In this document: in pieces, positions 1-9,844 of the stretch
How positions within the stretch are numbered: the stretch's first letter is position 1
How the letters are laid out: every line of letters starts with the position of its first letter
Assembly (NCBI GenBank): GCA_021786295.1
Contig: JAJYNO010000024.1
Span: forward strand, 95,848-159,847
Source of the DNA: a bacterium
GTDB taxonomy: Bacteria > Elusimicrobiota > Elusimicrobia > Elusimicrobiales > UBA9959
Direction of reading: 5' to 3'
Length of the DNA stretch: 64,000 nt
The notes under the pieces: generated by a model
Told to the model about the DNA's origin: nothing
Database searches by the model: none
Seen by the model: only the letters and a program-made list of their open reading frames with translations
Made by a program: the position numbers and the translations under genes

Positions 1-2
1 CC

Positions 3-452
3 AACGGCTCCGTCGGCTGGGCCGGGGACCGGGAGTTCGCCGGCGGCCGGAGCTGGTCCATGGGGCTTAGCCTCAACCTGCCGCTCTTCTCTAACGGCCT
101 GACCTATGCCCCCAACAATATAAAGGCGGCCGGGCAGGCCTACAGGAGCGGAGAGGCCTCCCTGCAGGACGCCAAGAACTCCCTGCTCAACAGCATACGC
201 GACGGTTACAACAGCTTCCTGAACGCCAGGGACAACGCGCTGGTCAACGTGGCGGTGCTGGCCGCCGACGAGACGCGCTACAAGGAGTCGCAGATACAGT
301 ACCAGGCCGGCCAGATGAGCTTCATCGACCTGGAGACCGTGGAGCAGACCCTTGTGGACGCCCAGCTGAACCAGCTTTCCTACTACCAGCGCGCCAACAA
401 CAGCCTGATCTCCCTGCAGGGGCTGTTGGGAGTGGGCCTGGAGGACAGGTAA
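3..452 (+). CDS. TolC-family outer membrane efflux protein, C-terminal part
   Basis: This is the end of a gene that begins before the window: the frame is open from base 3, well upstream of the first internal ATG at 60. The residues match the last coiled-coil and barrel segment of TolC/OEP proteins (strands rich in aromatic residues such as WSMGLSLNLPLF, then a long helix with YQAGQMSFIDLETVEQTL). TolC proteins form the outer-membrane duct of tripartite exporters. It is followed after about 60 nt by a MacA-like adaptor and a MacB-like ABC pump, so the three probably form one exporter operon. The family call is firm; the substrate is unknown. Confidence 0.85.
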   Translation, partial: NGSVGWAGDREFAGGRSWSMGLSLNLPLFSNGLTYAPNNIKAAGQAYRSGEASLQDAKNSLLNSIRDGYNSFLNARDNALVNVAVLAADETRYKESQIQYQAGQMSFIDLETVEQTLVDAQLNQLSYYQRANNSLISLQGLLGVGLEDR

Positions 453-512
453 CGGGCGGCCTTTCCGGGGGAGCTGCGGCGAAGTTTTGAATCATCCGAC
501 TCAGGAGAAACT

Positions 513-1484
513 ATGAAGAAGATCCTTTCCGCGGTAATCGTCCTCGTCCTGCTGGGCGGCGGCGGATATTACTGGTACCGGGCCCGCCACAAGGAGGAGG
601 TCCGTTACGTCTCCGCGCAGGTGGTGTCCAAGACCATTTCCGAGTTCGTGGAGACCACCGGTTCCGTGGCCCCGCTCAACCGGGTGGAGATAGATCCTTC
701 CTCGGCCGGCCGCGTGGAGCAGATCCTGGTGAACGAGGGCGATAAGGTAAAGGCCGGACAGGTGCTGGCGCTGATGAGCTCCTCCGACCGGGTGGCCATA
801 CTCGACGCGGCCCGCGCGATGGGCGCGGCGCAGTACAAGTACTGGCAGGACACCTATAAGCCGATGAAAGTGGTCTCCCCGCTGGACGGCACCATCATCC
901 TGAAGAACGTGGTCGAGGGCCAGACCGTCAGCCAGTCCACCGTGCTCTTCGCGCTGTCCGACAGGCTGATAGTCGAGGCCAACGTGGACGAGTCGGACAT
1001 CGGAAAGGTCAAGCCGGGGCAGAAGGCGACCATAGTGCTGGACTCCTATCCCGACAGGCCGGTCAGGGGCCGCGTTTTCCAGATCCTGGACGAGGGCACC
1101 AACCAGAGCAACGTCATAACCTACACGGTCAAGATACAGCCGGACCAGGTGCCGTCCTTCTTCAGGTCCCAGATGACGGCCAATATAAAGATCGAGGTCT
1201 CCAGGAAGCAGCACGCCCTGCTGATCCCGACCGAGGCGGTCACCATCGATCCCTCCGGGCACACCGCCGTGATAACCTCCATTAAGGACGGCAAGCCCGC
1301 ATACCAGCGGATAGAGACCGGCCTGGACCAGGGCGACATGGTGGAGGTCACCAAAGGCCTGGAAGAGGGGGACACCGTCATGTACGCGGACAAGGGTTAC
1401 GTGCCGCAGCAGTCCCAGGGCACCAACCCGCTTATGCCCAAGCGGCCGCAGATGTCGCGCAACGCGCACCGGGCCATGCACTAA
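513..1484 (+). CDS. macA: MacA-like periplasmic adaptor (RND/HlyD membrane fusion protein)
   Basis: A 323-aa periplasmic adaptor of a tripartite efflux pump. An N-terminal membrane anchor (residues 1-22, VIVLVLLGGGGYYWY) is followed by a lipoyl/biotinyl-like half around residues 50-85 (GRVEQILVNEGDKVKAGQVL), a very short hairpin, the second lipoyl half (VVSPLDGTIILKNVVEGQTV), then beta-barrel and membrane-proximal domains. The alpha-helical hairpin is much shorter than in E. coli MacA. A Shine-Dalgarno (AGGAG) precedes the ATG. The macB-like gene follows after about 37 nt. The His/Met-containing tail (last ~25 residues) is not part of the family fold and might touch metal; that is speculation. 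Confidence 0.88.
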   Translation: MKKILSAVIVLVLLGGGGYYWYRARHKEEVRYVSAQVVSKTISEFVETTGSVAPLNRVEIDPSSAGRVEQILVNEGDKVKAGQVLALMSSSDRVAILDAARAMGAAQYKYWQDTYKPMKVVSPLDGTIILKNVVEGQTVSQSTVLFALSDRLIVEANVDESDIGKVKPGQKATIVLDSYPDRPVRGRVFQILDEGTNQSNVITYTVKIQPDQVPSFFRSQMTANIKIEVSRKQHALLIPTEAVTIDPSGHTAVITSIKDGKPAYQRIETGLDQGDMVEVTKGLEEGDTVMYADKGYVPQQSQGTNPLMPKRPQMSRNAHRAMH

Positions 1485-1521
1485 GAAGGCCGGTCCCGCC
1501 CGGCGGGCGGGGAGGCGCTTT

Positions 1522-3468
1522 ATGATAGAACTCAAGGGCATAACCAAGGTATACCAGATGGGCGGCGAGCCGCTGCGCATCCTGAAGGGCGTGGACCTGT
1601 CCGTCAAGGAGGGCGAGTTCGTCGCCATCATGGGCCCTTCCGGCTCGGGCAAGTCCACGCTGATGCACATCCTGGGCCTGCTGGACCGCCCCACCTCCGG
1701 CTCTTATAAGCTGTTCGGCAGGGAGGTCTCCGAGCTCGACGACGTGGAGCTCTCCTACCTGCGCGCCCGCATCCTGGGCTTCGTGTTCCAGCAGTTCAAC
1801 CTGCTGCCGCGCATCACCGCGGCCGAGAACGTGGCCCTGCCGCAGATCTACCTGGGAGAGAAGGCCCGCCCCGCCGAGGCCGGCAAGCACCTGGCGCAGG
1901 TGGGGCTGGCCGACCGCATGGACCACCGGCCCAACCAGCTCTCCGGCGGCCAGCAGCAGCGCGTGGCGATAGCCCGCTCGCTGGTCAACAACCCGAAGCT
2001 GATCTTCGCCGACGAGCCCACCGGCAACCTGGCCAGCGACCAGTCCAACGAGATCATGGGCATCTTCCGCAAGCTCAACGACCAGGGCATAACCGTGGTC
2101 ATCGTGACCCACGAGCCGGACATAGCCGCGTGGGCGGACCGCGTGATAAAGATCCGGGACGGGATGATCATAGAGGACGTGACCAAGAAGCCCCCCCAGA
2201 AGAAGGAGGAGGGCGGCCATCTGCGCATCCCCAAGTCCTTCTTCCTCTCCTGGCGCGAGGTCGTGGAGAACATGGCCTCCTCCATCAGCTCGATCGTGAG
2301 CAACAAGACCCGCTCGCTGCTGACGATGCTCGGCATCATCATCGGCGTCGGCGCGCTTATAGCCATGATGGCCGTGGGCACCGGCGCGCAGAAAGCCATA
2401 GAGAAGCAGATGTCCTCGCTGGGCACCAATCTGCTGGCCGTCATACCCGGCAACATCTCGCACGGCGGCATGTCGTTCGGCCGCGGCGCCACCAGCCGCA
2501 TCACGCTGGCCGACGCCGACGCGCTGCCCAAGTTCGTCCCGGACGTCACCAAGACCGACGCCGAGGTGCAGGGCTCCGTGCAGGTGGTCTACGGCCCGAC
2601 CAACTACCGCACGCAGCTGATGGGCGTGACCGCCAACTACCCGTCGATGCGCGCGGCCGAGCCGTATTTCGGCCGCTTCTTCTCCGAGGACGAGGACAAG
2701 GCGCTGAAGAAGGTCGCCGTAATCGGGCAGACCGTGGCCACGCAGCTCTTCGGCGCCTCGGACCCGGTGGGCAAGACGATGAAGATCAACGGCAAGAACT
2801 TCAGCGTGATAGGGGTCCTGCCGATGAAGGGCGCCTCCGGTTTCCGCGACCAGGACGACGTGGTCGTGGTGCCGCTGCACACGGCCATGAAGGTGCTGCT
2901 GGGCAAGCAGTACGTGGACTCCATCTGGGTGGAGGTCTCCAATTACAAGCTGATGCCCAAGGTGCAGGACGACATCATAGCGCTGATGCGCAAGCGCCAC
3001 AACATCCCGCCTTACAAGGACGACGACGTCTCGCTGATGAACATGGCCGATATCCAGAACATGCTCACCGGCACGATAAGGACGTTCAGCACGCTGCTGG
3101 GCATCATAGCGGGCATCTCGCTGATCGTGGGCGGCATAGGCATCATGAACATCATGCTGGTCAGCGTCAGCGAGCGGACCAAGGAAATAGGCCTCCGGAA
3201 GGCCATCGGCGCCACCCGGCGCGCGGTGCTGCTGCAGTTCCTGATAGAGGCGGTGATCATCTCGGTGATAGGCGGCCTGCTGGGCATACTGACCGGCGCC
3301 GGGGCCTCGCTGCTGCTGTCCAAGCTGTCCGGGTGGGCCATCTATATCTCTCCGGCCTCGGTGGGCCTGGCCTTCGGTTTCTCGGCCGGAGTGGGCGTGG
3401 TGTTCGGCTTCTGGCCCGCCAGGAAGGCTTCCGACCTGTCGCCGATAGACGCGCTTCGGTACGAATAA
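1522..3468 (+). CDS. macB: MacB-like ABC exporter, ATPase-permease fusion
   Basis: A 648-aa protein with the MacB order of domains. The ATPase (about 1-230) shows Walker [10 protein letters not shown] (38-46), the signature LSGGQQQR (~140) and Walker [12 protein letters not shown] (~160). A transmembrane helix (~265-285) follows, then a large periplasmic domain (~290-510) and three C-terminal helices in the FtsX-like pattern. MacB is a mechanotransmission pump that drives substrates through MacA and TolC without moving them through its own membrane domain; in relatives these are macrolides, peptides, siderophores or lipopeptides. The three upstream/downstream partners are adjacent here. The specific cargo cannot be read from the sequence. 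Confidence 0.93.
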   Translation: MIELKGITKVYQMGGEPLRILKGVDLSVKEGEFVAIMGPSGSGKSTLMHILGLLDRPTSGSYKLFGREVSELDDVELSYLRARILGFVFQQFNLLPRITAAENVALPQIYLGEKARPAEAGKHLAQVGLADRMDHRPNQLSGGQQQRVAIARSLVNNPKLIFADEPTGNLASDQSNEIMGIFRKLNDQGITVVIVTHEPDIAAWADRVIKIRDGMIIEDVTKKPPQKKEEGGHLRIPKSFFLSWREVVENMASSISSIVSNKTRSLLTMLGIIIGVGALIAMMAVGTGAQKAIEKQMSSLGTNLLAVIPGNISHGGMSFGRGATSRITLADADALPKFVPDVTKTDAEVQGSVQVVYGPTNYRTQLMGVTANYPSMRAAEPYFGRFFSEDEDKALKKVAVIGQTVATQLFGASDPVGKTMKINGKNFSVIGVLPMKGASGFRDQDDVVVVPLHTAMKVLLGKQYVDSIWVEVSNYKLMPKVQDDIIALMRKRHNIPPYKDDDVSLMNMADIQNMLTGTIRTFSTLLGIIAGISLIVGGIGIMNIMLVSVSERTKEIGLRKAIGATRRAVLLQFLIEAVIISVIGGLLGILTGAGASLLLSKLSGWAIYISPASVGLAFGFSAGVGVVFGFWPARKASDLSPIDALRYE

Positions 3469-3545
3469 TTTGATATCATAGGCGGAAGCCGGACGGGCGG
3501 CAGGCGCCGATCCCGCCGGACAGCCGATTCTCTGGAGGTCGTGTC

Positions 3546-3947
3546 ATGGTAAGCGTATCCGTAAAATGCCCGCATTGCGGCAAGTCGCTGATGAGCGCCG
3601 GAAAGAAGCTGGACGGCGCCAAGGCCATCGAGGTGAACCTGACCTACGCGGGCAAACACGCCCCGCTCTACCTGAGCGCCCTTTACGGCAGCTACCTGGC
3701 CGAGACCGAGCTGCCCGTTCCCTCGGGCAAGGTGGCCGGCTTCCGCTGTCCGCACTGCAAGGCCGACCTGAAGAGCACCCGCAAGTGCGACGCGTGCGGT
3801 TCCCAGATGGTGGCCTTCGACCTGAAGGACGGCGGGCAGGTGCAGATCTGCTCGCGGCGCGGCTGCAAGAAGCACGTGCTGGAGTTCCAGGACGCCGACA
3901 GCGAGCTGCAGGCCTTCTATAAATCCTATCTCAAGGCGCTGAAGTAG
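3546..3947 (+). CDS. Multi-zinc-ribbon protein of unknown function
   Basis: A 133-aa cytoplasmic protein with four Cys motifs: CPHCGKSL near the N terminus, CPHCKADL (~75), CDACGSQM (~88) and CSRRGCKKH (~110). The spacing suggests two or three zinc ribbons. No signal peptide or membrane segment is visible. The ATG has a good Shine-Dalgarno (GGAGG, 8 nt upstream) and a TATCAT -10-like box lies about 65 nt upstream, so it is probably transcribed on its own rather than with macB. Zinc ribbons can bind nucleic acid or protein; nothing here decides which. No family name recognised. Confidence 0.7.
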   Translation: MVSVSVKCPHCGKSLMSAGKKLDGAKAIEVNLTYAGKHAPLYLSALYGSYLAETELPVPSGKVAGFRCPHCKADLKSTRKCDACGSQMVAFDLKDGGQVQICSRRGCKKHVLEFQDADSELQAFYKSYLKALK

Positions 3948-4062
3948 CCTTCCCGCCGGCCGTGGGCGGGTCTTAGTTCAGACCTTAGCCTCCGGCCGGC
4001 TTTATTTTTGAACGCCGGTCCGTGTTTTCCGGGGACCGGCTCCGTGCCGAAGCCCCGACCTC

Positions 4063-4824
4063 ATGAAGAAGCACCTGTCCAAGGTCTTAGCCCTGCTGCC
4101 GCTGGTCCTGATGGGCGCGGGCGTCTGGTACTTCGTCCAGGTCCGCATGGGCGGGGACGAGGGCGGCGGTCCGGCCGCCTGGCTGAAGGCCTTGTCCGGC
4201 CGCCCGGGCGCCGCGGCTCCCGGTGCCTCCACCCCGGCGCCGCAGGCCCCTGTCCCGGTGGCGCCGGGAGTGGCCGCGGCCAGGCTGCCGCCCGCCTACG
4301 ATCCGCGCGTCGCCATGGACATACAGGGCTCCCCTGCGTTCAAGGGGCAGGTGCTGAGCGCCCTTAAGCTTATCTGGGCGGCGGACCGCGGCACCTTCCT
4401 GTTCGTCAAGAACAATCTCTCCGTCATCCGCAGCCAGAACATGACCGGCTTCTACATGGACCACGGGCAGACCGTTGCCGCCATCTCCGACGCCAACGCC
4501 TTCCGCTCCGTCACCTGGTGCGCGGGCATCATCGCCCACCAGGCCTGGCACGCGGCCTATTCCTTGTCCAAGAACAAGAACAAGGCGCTTCCTCCTCCCC
4601 CTCCTCCGGGCCAGAAGGCGGACCTGCGGGTGGACGCGAACCCGGTGCGCGTGGACTACCACGGCATGGACTCGCTGCTCGACATCGAGGCCAGGGCGTT
4701 CGCTTTCCAGCTGGACGTGCTGAGGAAGGTGGGGGCTCCGCGCTCGGAGACGCGCCCGCTGCTGCGCCGCCAGCCGGAGGATTTCAGTCTCGCCCACGAC
4801 GGCGACTACAACATCAACCCGTGA
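4063..4824 (+). CDS. Signal-anchored protein of unknown function
   Basis: A 253-aa protein with an N-terminal hydrophobic segment (about residues 6-27, LALLPLVLMGAGVWYFVQV), so it is anchored in or exported across the inner membrane. A Pro/Ala-rich linker follows (~45-75), then a globular part. The globular part contains AGIIAHQAWHAAYSL (~155-170), which faintly resembles the zinc-binding helix of metallopeptidase-like proteins but lacks a clear HExxH, and a run of six prolines just after it. Its stop overlaps the GTG start of the dus gene (GTGA), so the two are co-translated. No function is assigned. Confidence 0.6.
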   Translation: MKKHLSKVLALLPLVLMGAGVWYFVQVRMGGDEGGGPAAWLKALSGRPGAAAPGASTPAPQAPVPVAPGVAAARLPPAYDPRVAMDIQGSPAFKGQVLSALKLIWAADRGTFLFVKNNLSVIRSQNMTGFYMDHGQTVAAISDANAFRSVTWCAGIIAHQAWHAAYSLSKNKNKALPPPPPPGQKADLRVDANPVRVDYHGMDSLLDIEARAFAFQLDVLRKVGAPRSETRPLLRRQPEDFSLAHDGDYNINP

Positions 4825-5801
4825 CCGCCCCGCTGCTGCGCCCGCTGCGCTTAGGCGGGCTGGAACTCAGGAACAATCTCGCCCTGGCCCCGATGGCCGG
4901 CATCACCAACGCGGCCTTCCGCGTGCTGGCCGCCGGCGGAGGCGCCGGGCTGGTGGTGACCGAGATGGTCTCGGCGGAAAGCCTTAAGTACGGCAACAGG
5001 AAATCGTTCAGGATGCTCGAGCTGCTGCCCGGAGAGCGTCCGGCGGCGATACAGCTATTCGGGGCCGACCCGCAGTCCATGGCGCTGGCCGCGCAGGCGG
5101 CCGAGCGGGCCGGCGCGGACATCGTGGACGTCAACGCCGGCTGCCCGGTGAAGAAGGTGCGCCGCTCGGGGGCGGGAGCGGAACTGATGCGCTCCCCGCA
5201 GCTGCTGGCCGACATAGTCTCGCGCATGGTCAGGAGCGTCAGGGTCCCTGTGACGGTGAAGTTCCGCACGGGGCTGGAGGCCGGCGAGAACCTGGCCCCG
5301 CTGCTGGCGCGCGTCTGCGAGGAGGCCGGCGCCGCGGCGCTGACCGTTCACGGCAGGCCGGCTTCCCAGTTCCATTCGGGGCCTGTGAACCTGGAGCACC
5401 TGGCCGCCGCGGCCGCGGCCGTCAAGGTCCCGGTCTTCGGCAACGGCGGGGTGGGAAACGCGGAACAGGCCAGGGCGATGCTGGAGGGCGGCTGCTCCGG
5501 GGTCGCCGTAGGCAGGGCCGCCGTTTACAACCCGGCGGTATTCGCCGAGATAGCGGCCGGGCTTTCCGGAGAGAGCGTTCCCCGTCCGTCAGACGCCGAC
5601 CGCGTCAGGCTCTTCCTGCGCTACCTGGAGCTGAACGCCGGCATCTACGGAGAGGAACACGGCCTGGCCCGCGCCCGCAAGCTGGTGGGCTACTGGCTGA
5701 AGGGCCTGCCCGGGTCCGCCGGGGTGCGCGGGGCCTTCATGGGCCTCAAGACACTTAAAGAAGCGGAAGGGCTTTTGATACAATATACGCGGAAAAAGTA
5801 G
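4821..5801 (+). CDS. dus: tRNA-dihydrouridine synthase (DusB-type)
   Basis: A 326-aa FMN enzyme that reduces uridines in tRNA to dihydrouridine with NADPH. The TIM barrel starts at LAPMAGITNAAFR. The catalytic Cys is in NAGCPVKKV (~95), the FMN/RNA-binding residues are in KFRTG and VHGRP, and the phosphate-binding strand GNGGV is near residue 205. The start is taken as GTG at 4821 because it overlaps the upstream stop (GTGA) and because residues upstream of it in the same frame do not look like Dus; an ATG-initiated form is absent. The C-terminal helical domain is complete. The family is certain; the exact Dus subfamily is inferred. Confidence 0.92.
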   Translation: MTAPLLRPLRLGGLELRNNLALAPMAGITNAAFRVLAAGGGAGLVVTEMVSAESLKYGNRKSFRMLELLPGERPAAIQLFGADPQSMALAAQAAERAGADIVDVNAGCPVKKVRRSGAGAELMRSPQLLADIVSRMVRSVRVPVTVKFRTGLEAGENLAPLLARVCEEAGAAALTVHGRPASQFHSGPVNLEHLAAAAAAVKVPVFGNGGVGNAEQARAMLEGGCSGVAVGRAAVYNPAVFAEIAAGLSGESVPRPSDADRVRLFLRYLELNAGIYGEEHGLARARKLVGYWLKGLPGSAGVRGAFMGLKTLKEAEGLLIQYTRKK

Positions 5802-5941
5802 CCTGAAAGTGCCGGGCGCCGCTCGTCACTCGGGCTCGTCGCTTACGCAAGCCTCGCCCTCCGTGACGGTTCCGCTAACCCGGTCCGTAAGCCGCCCGGC
5901 GGGCGCGGATGCCGAGGCGCCGCGGAACGGACCCGACAATT

Positions 5942-8518
5942 ATGACCCAACAAGTGGAAACTCCCGAAACACCGTTGATGCAGCAGTATCAGGCGCTGAA
6001 GAAGGCGTATCCGCACGCCCTGCTCTTCTTCAGGCTGGGGGACTTCTACGAGCTGTTCTTCGACGACGCGAAGACCGCTAGTTCCGCGCTGGGGCTGACG
6101 CTGACGGCCCGCCAGGGCGTGCCGATGTGCGGCGTGCCGCACCATTCCGCCACCAATTATATAGCCCGGCTGCTGGCCGCGGGCCACAAGGTCGCCATCT
6201 GCGAGCAGGTCGCCCCCTCCGGGGACGCCAAGAAGGCCAAGCTCTTCAGGCGCGAGGTGGTGCGCCTGATAACGCCCGGCACCGTAGTGGAGGACGAGCT
6301 GCTGCAGCCGCGCTCTTCCCGCTACCTGGCGGCGCTGGAACTGGACATAGTCGGCTGGGGGCTGGCCTCCTTCGACGCGTCCACCGGCGACTTCCTGGCC
6401 ACGCAGAACCTCAACGACCCGGACCTTTACCAGCTCTCGGCCCTGCTCTCGCGCCTTTCCCCGGCGGAGCTCATAGCCGATCCCCGCACCATCAAGGAGA
6501 TCCGGAAGCGGGGCCTGGCTCTGGGCCCGGAGCCCACCGAGCACGTCCGCTCCGATTCGGACCTGCCGCCGTGGACCTCGCAGGCCGTCTGGCAGAACCA
6601 TAAGCTGGCCATGAAGACCGCGCTTAAGGTCACTTCGTACGTGCGCCAGACCCAGCCCGGCCTGAAGGAGGTCTTCTCTCCCTCCTATCACGAACCAGCC
6701 GACCGTCTGCAGCTCGACGAGTCGGCCATCAAGACGCTCGAGCTCGTCTCCTCTCCCGACGGCGACGATTCCAGGACGCTGTGGGGCGTGCTGGACCTGT
6801 GCCGCACCTCGATGGGCTCGCGCCTGCTGCGCCGCTGGCTGCTGGAGCCGCTGACGGACCTGCGCGAGATAAACTCCCGTCAGGACTTCACGGCCTTCCT
6901 CGCCGAGAACCGCGAAGCCCGCGAACAGCTGGGCGAGGTCCTGGCCCAGGTGCCGGACATCGAGCGGCTGCTGGGCCGCGTGATAAATCTTTCCGCTTCG
7001 CCGCGCGATCTCGGGGCCCTGCGCAAGGCGCTGACCCAGCTGCCGCGCCTTAAGCTGCTGATCAGCTCCGCCGGCTTCTTCGAACGCGCGCCCGAGCTGG
7101 CCGCCCGCCTGGACGCCGCCTCGCACGCGCTCAACAGCCTTCGGGGCGAGCTGGAGCGCGCCCTTTCCGAGACCCCGCCCGCCCGCCTGGCCGACGGCGG
7201 CGTTATACGCGAGGGCTACAGCCCGGAGCTGGACGAACTCAGGCTCGTCCGGCGCGACAGCCAGAAGCTTCTGACCGACATAGAGCTGAAAGAAAAGGAG
7301 AAGACCGGCATCCCGACGCTGAAGGTCGGCTACAACAGCGTATTCGGCTACTACGTAGAGGTCTCCAAGGCGCAGTCCCAGAAGGTGCCGCACTATTTCG
7401 TGCGCAAGCAGACGCTGGTGAACGCCGAGCGCTACATCACCGAGGACCTCAAGGCGCTGGAGAACCGGATCCTGGGAGCCGAGGAGAAGATGTCGCGGCT
7501 GGAGTCGCAGCTCTTCGCCGGACTGAGGGAGAAGGTGAAGGGCTCTGTAGCGGAGATAAAGACCTTCGCTTCCGGCGCGGCCGAGCTGGACGTCTTCTAC
7601 GCTCTCTCCGAGTGCGCGGTGCGCTACGAGTTCTCGCGCCCGAAGGTGACGTCGGGCGACCTGCTGAAGGTGGAGGAGGGCAGGCACCCCGCCGTCGAGC
7701 GCTTCCTGCCGGCCGGCGCGTTCGTGCCGAACGACCTGGAGATAGGCGATTCGGAGGCCCGCGTGATCATACTCACCGGCCCCAACATGAGCGGCAAGAG
7801 CGTTTACCTGCGCCAGGCAGCGGTCATCGTCATACTGGCGCAGATAGGCTCGTTCGTGCCGGCCCGCGCGGCTGAGATCGGCGTCGTGGACCGCATCATG
7901 ACGCGCATCGGCGCGCAGGACCGCATGGCCCGCGGCGAGTCGACGTTCATGGTGGAGATGCGCGAAACCTCCGCCATCATGCGCCTGGCCACGCCGAGGA
8001 GCCTGATCCTGCTGGACGAGGTCGGCCGCGGCACGTCCACTTTCGACGGCATCTCCATCGCCTGGGCCGTGGTGGAGCACCTCTACAGGCCGGAGGGCGG
8101 CCCGAAGGTGCTGTTCGCCACTCACTATTTCGAACTGACAGAGCTCGCGGAAAAGTTCGCCGGCATCAAGAACTGCAATATCGCCGTGAAGGAATGGACC
8201 AACGCCCTCGGCAGGACCGAGGTGGTCTTCCTGCACAAGATCTCCGGAGGGCCCGCCGACAAGTCCTACGGCATCCATGTCGCCCAGCTGGCCGGCCTTC
8301 CGGAGAGCGCCATAGCCCGCGCCAGGGAGATCCTGCTGACGCTGGAGACCAAGGGCAACATAAAGGTGGAGTCGAAGGACGAGAACCAGACCCCGCTGCT
8401 GCCCATCTTCTCCGGCCACCCCGTGCTCGACGAGCTGAAGATGTGCGACGCCGACAACATGACGCCCATGCAGGCGCTCGCCGCCATAACCGACTGGAAG
8501 AAGCGGCTCGGGGACTGA
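5942..8518 (+). CDS. mutS: DNA mismatch repair protein MutS
   Basis: An 858-aa MutS1 protein, the mismatch sensor of DNA repair. The N-terminal mismatch-binding loop reads RLGDFYELF, carrying the Phe-x-Glu pair that stacks on the mismatch. Connector, lever and clamp domains follow. The C-terminal ATPase has Walker A GPNMSGKS (~615), LLDEVGRGTSTFDG (Walker B and signature) and THYFELTEL. The ATG at 5942 (MTQQVETPE) is preferred to one 33 nt upstream because MutS proteins begin with a short polar stretch before the mismatch domain. No clear Shine-Dalgarno is seen. mutL lies 2 kb downstream on the same strand, separated by two unrelated genes. Confidence 0.97.
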   Translation: MTQQVETPETPLMQQYQALKKAYPHALLFFRLGDFYELFFDDAKTASSALGLTLTARQGVPMCGVPHHSATNYIARLLAAGHKVAICEQVAPSGDAKKAKLFRREVVRLITPGTVVEDELLQPRSSRYLAALELDIVGWGLASFDASTGDFLATQNLNDPDLYQLSALLSRLSPAELIADPRTIKEIRKRGLALGPEPTEHVRSDSDLPPWTSQAVWQNHKLAMKTALKVTSYVRQTQPGLKEVFSPSYHEPADRLQLDESAIKTLELVSSPDGDDSRTLWGVLDLCRTSMGSRLLRRWLLEPLTDLREINSRQDFTAFLAENREAREQLGEVLAQVPDIERLLGRVINLSASPRDLGALRKALTQLPRLKLLISSAGFFERAPELAARLDAASHALNSLRGELERALSETPPARLADGGVIREGYSPELDELRLVRRDSQKLLTDIELKEKEKTGIPTLKVGYNSVFGYYVEVSKAQSQKVPHYFVRKQTLVNAERYITEDLKALENRILGAEEKMSRLESQLFAGLREKVKGSVAEIKTFASGAAELDVFYALSECAVRYEFSRPKVTSGDLLKVEEGRHPAVERFLPAGAFVPNDLEIGDSEARVIILTGPNMSGKSVYLRQAAVIVILAQIGSFVPARAAEIGVVDRIMTRIGAQDRMARGESTFMVEMRETSAIMRLATPRSLILLDEVGRGTSTFDGISIAWAVVEHLYRPEGGPKVLFATHYFELTELAEKFAGIKNCNIAVKEWTNALGRTEVVFLHKISGGPADKSYGIHVAQLAGLPESAIARAREILLTLETKGNIKVESKDENQTPLLPIFSGHPVLDELKMCDADNMTPMQALAAITDWKKRLGD

Positions 8519-8643
8519 GCTCTCCGCCCGGGCGGCGCCGGACGCTTCTTTAGTCGTCCATAAGGCCTATAAAAGAAGCGGACCATGGGCCCATACCTTC
8601 CGGAAGTTTAATTATTATAATTTCAGGGTACATGGAGGCACAA

Positions 8644-9798
8644 ATGCTGAAGAATACAGCCGCCGCGCTTTCGTTCTTTCTGTTCACGGTCCCGGCTTTC
8701 GCCCAGACTTTCGCGCTCAACTCCTATGACGCCGCCGCCATCCCCGGGACCCCGGCCGCAAGGCCGCACGGCCCGGCGCCGGTGACCCCGCCCGGGGCCG
8801 CGATAGCCACTTACACCACGGACGAGACGTTCACTTTCGAAAGCCAGGCCAAGCCGGCCATGGACGCCCGCATAGCGGCGCTGCAGGCCGCGGGAATAAC
8901 CACGCTGGGCGGCCGCGTGGTGCCGGCAGGCAACGACTACAGCTTCGCGATAGACTACGTCCCGACGGTGAAGGACGGCGCGGCCCTGCCCCCCGCCGTG
9001 CTGGTGGAGACCTACAGCAACGGGGCCTCCTACTGGCCCTCCCAGAGCGCGGCGGCGGCGATGAACGACTGCGCGGCCGACTTCCGGGCCGCCCGCCTGT
9101 CCGTGGTCGGCTCCCGCACCGAGGACTCCGGCGCCAACGGCACCTTCTCCGTGGATTACCTGGTCGGCGACGCGCTGCCGCGCGCGCCCCAGTACGACGT
9201 GAAGTTCCGGACCTACACCGGCGGCAAGTTCACGTTCGAGAACGAAGCGAAGAACAACATCCCCGCCTACCTGGCCCTGTTCCGGCAGGCCGGCGTGCCC
9301 GCCATCCGCGGCGAGGCCGTGCCTCGCCCGGACGGCAACTACGCCGTGCGGGTGGAGTACGCCGTCAAGGCCGGCAAGGAAGGTCCGCGGCCGCAGTACT
9401 CGGTGGTCCGCTACGATGGCCGCGCGACGTTCCCGTTCGAGAAGGACGCGCTGGCAGCCGGCAAGGCCGCCCTGCCGCTCTTCGCCAGGGCCGGCGTGCC
9501 GCCGCTTTCCGCCGTCTCCAGGCCCGCCGGGAACGACTATTCCTATAGCGTGGACTTCCTGGTGCAGAACTTCTACCAGCATGGCGCCGTGGTCCCGTCG
9601 GCCGCCGTGGAGACCTACCAGGCCCAGGAGACCTTCACCTTCGAACAGGACGCTAAAAAGGCCCTGGCCGACAAGACCTCCGCTTTCGACGCGGCCGGCC
9701 TTACGGTGGTGGGCTCGGCCGTCACCGGCCAGCTCGGCAGCTTCTCCTACTCGCTGGACTACGTGGCCAAGGCCGGGCAGAGCGCCCCCGCGCGCTGA
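8644..9798 (+). CDS. Secreted protein with five tandem ~75-aa repeats
   Basis: A secreted protein of 384 aa. The start is placed at 8644, five nt after a GGAGG and after a TATAAT box at 8616-8621; an ATG 12 nt upstream overlaps that Shine-Dalgarno. A signal peptide (about 1-20, ending VPAFAQ) is followed by five copies of one domain. Each copy has an aromatic strand (TFTFE, TFPFE or FTFEN), a helix of ~20 residues, a GV/LTVxG turn and a closing strand such as YSFAIDYV, YSYSVDFLV or FSYSLDYV. I do not recognise the domain; the alpha/beta pattern is reminiscent of small secreted or periplasmic binding folds. It sits between mutS and mutL with no evident functional link. Confidence 0.75.
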   Translation: MLKNTAAALSFFLFTVPAFAQTFALNSYDAAAIPGTPAARPHGPAPVTPPGAAIATYTTDETFTFESQAKPAMDARIAALQAAGITTLGGRVVPAGNDYSFAIDYVPTVKDGAALPPAVLVETYSNGASYWPSQSAAAAMNDCAADFRAARLSVVGSRTEDSGANGTFSVDYLVGDALPRAPQYDVKFRTYTGGKFTFENEAKNNIPAYLALFRQAGVPAIRGEAVPRPDGNYAVRVEYAVKAGKEGPRPQYSVVRYDGRATFPFEKDALAAGKAALPLFARAGVPPLSAVSRPAGNDYSYSVDFLVQNFYQHGAVVPSAAVETYQAQETFTFEQDAKKALADKTSAFDAAGLTVVGSAVTGQLGSFSYSLDYVAKAGQSAPAR

Positions 9799-9844
9799 GC
9801 CGCCCGACGCCGTTCCGGGCCCGGGGCGTTCCCGGGCCCTTTCT

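Noticed and set aside
1432-3000. A long minus-strand open frame opposite macB, and similar ones opposite many genes
   Set aside because: The composition is that of a reverse-frame shadow and the opposite strand carries a full MacB with Walker motifs.
5843-8419. An 858-codon open frame antisense to mutS
   Set aside because: It is a by-product of GC-rich codon use: low-complexity Arg/Gly/His/Leu composition and no family motifs, while the plus strand encodes a complete MutS.
8545-8590. Hairpin CGCTTCTTT/AAAGAAGCG after mutS as a terminator
   Set aside because: The loop is about 20 nt and no T-run follows on either side, so it is not a convincing terminator.
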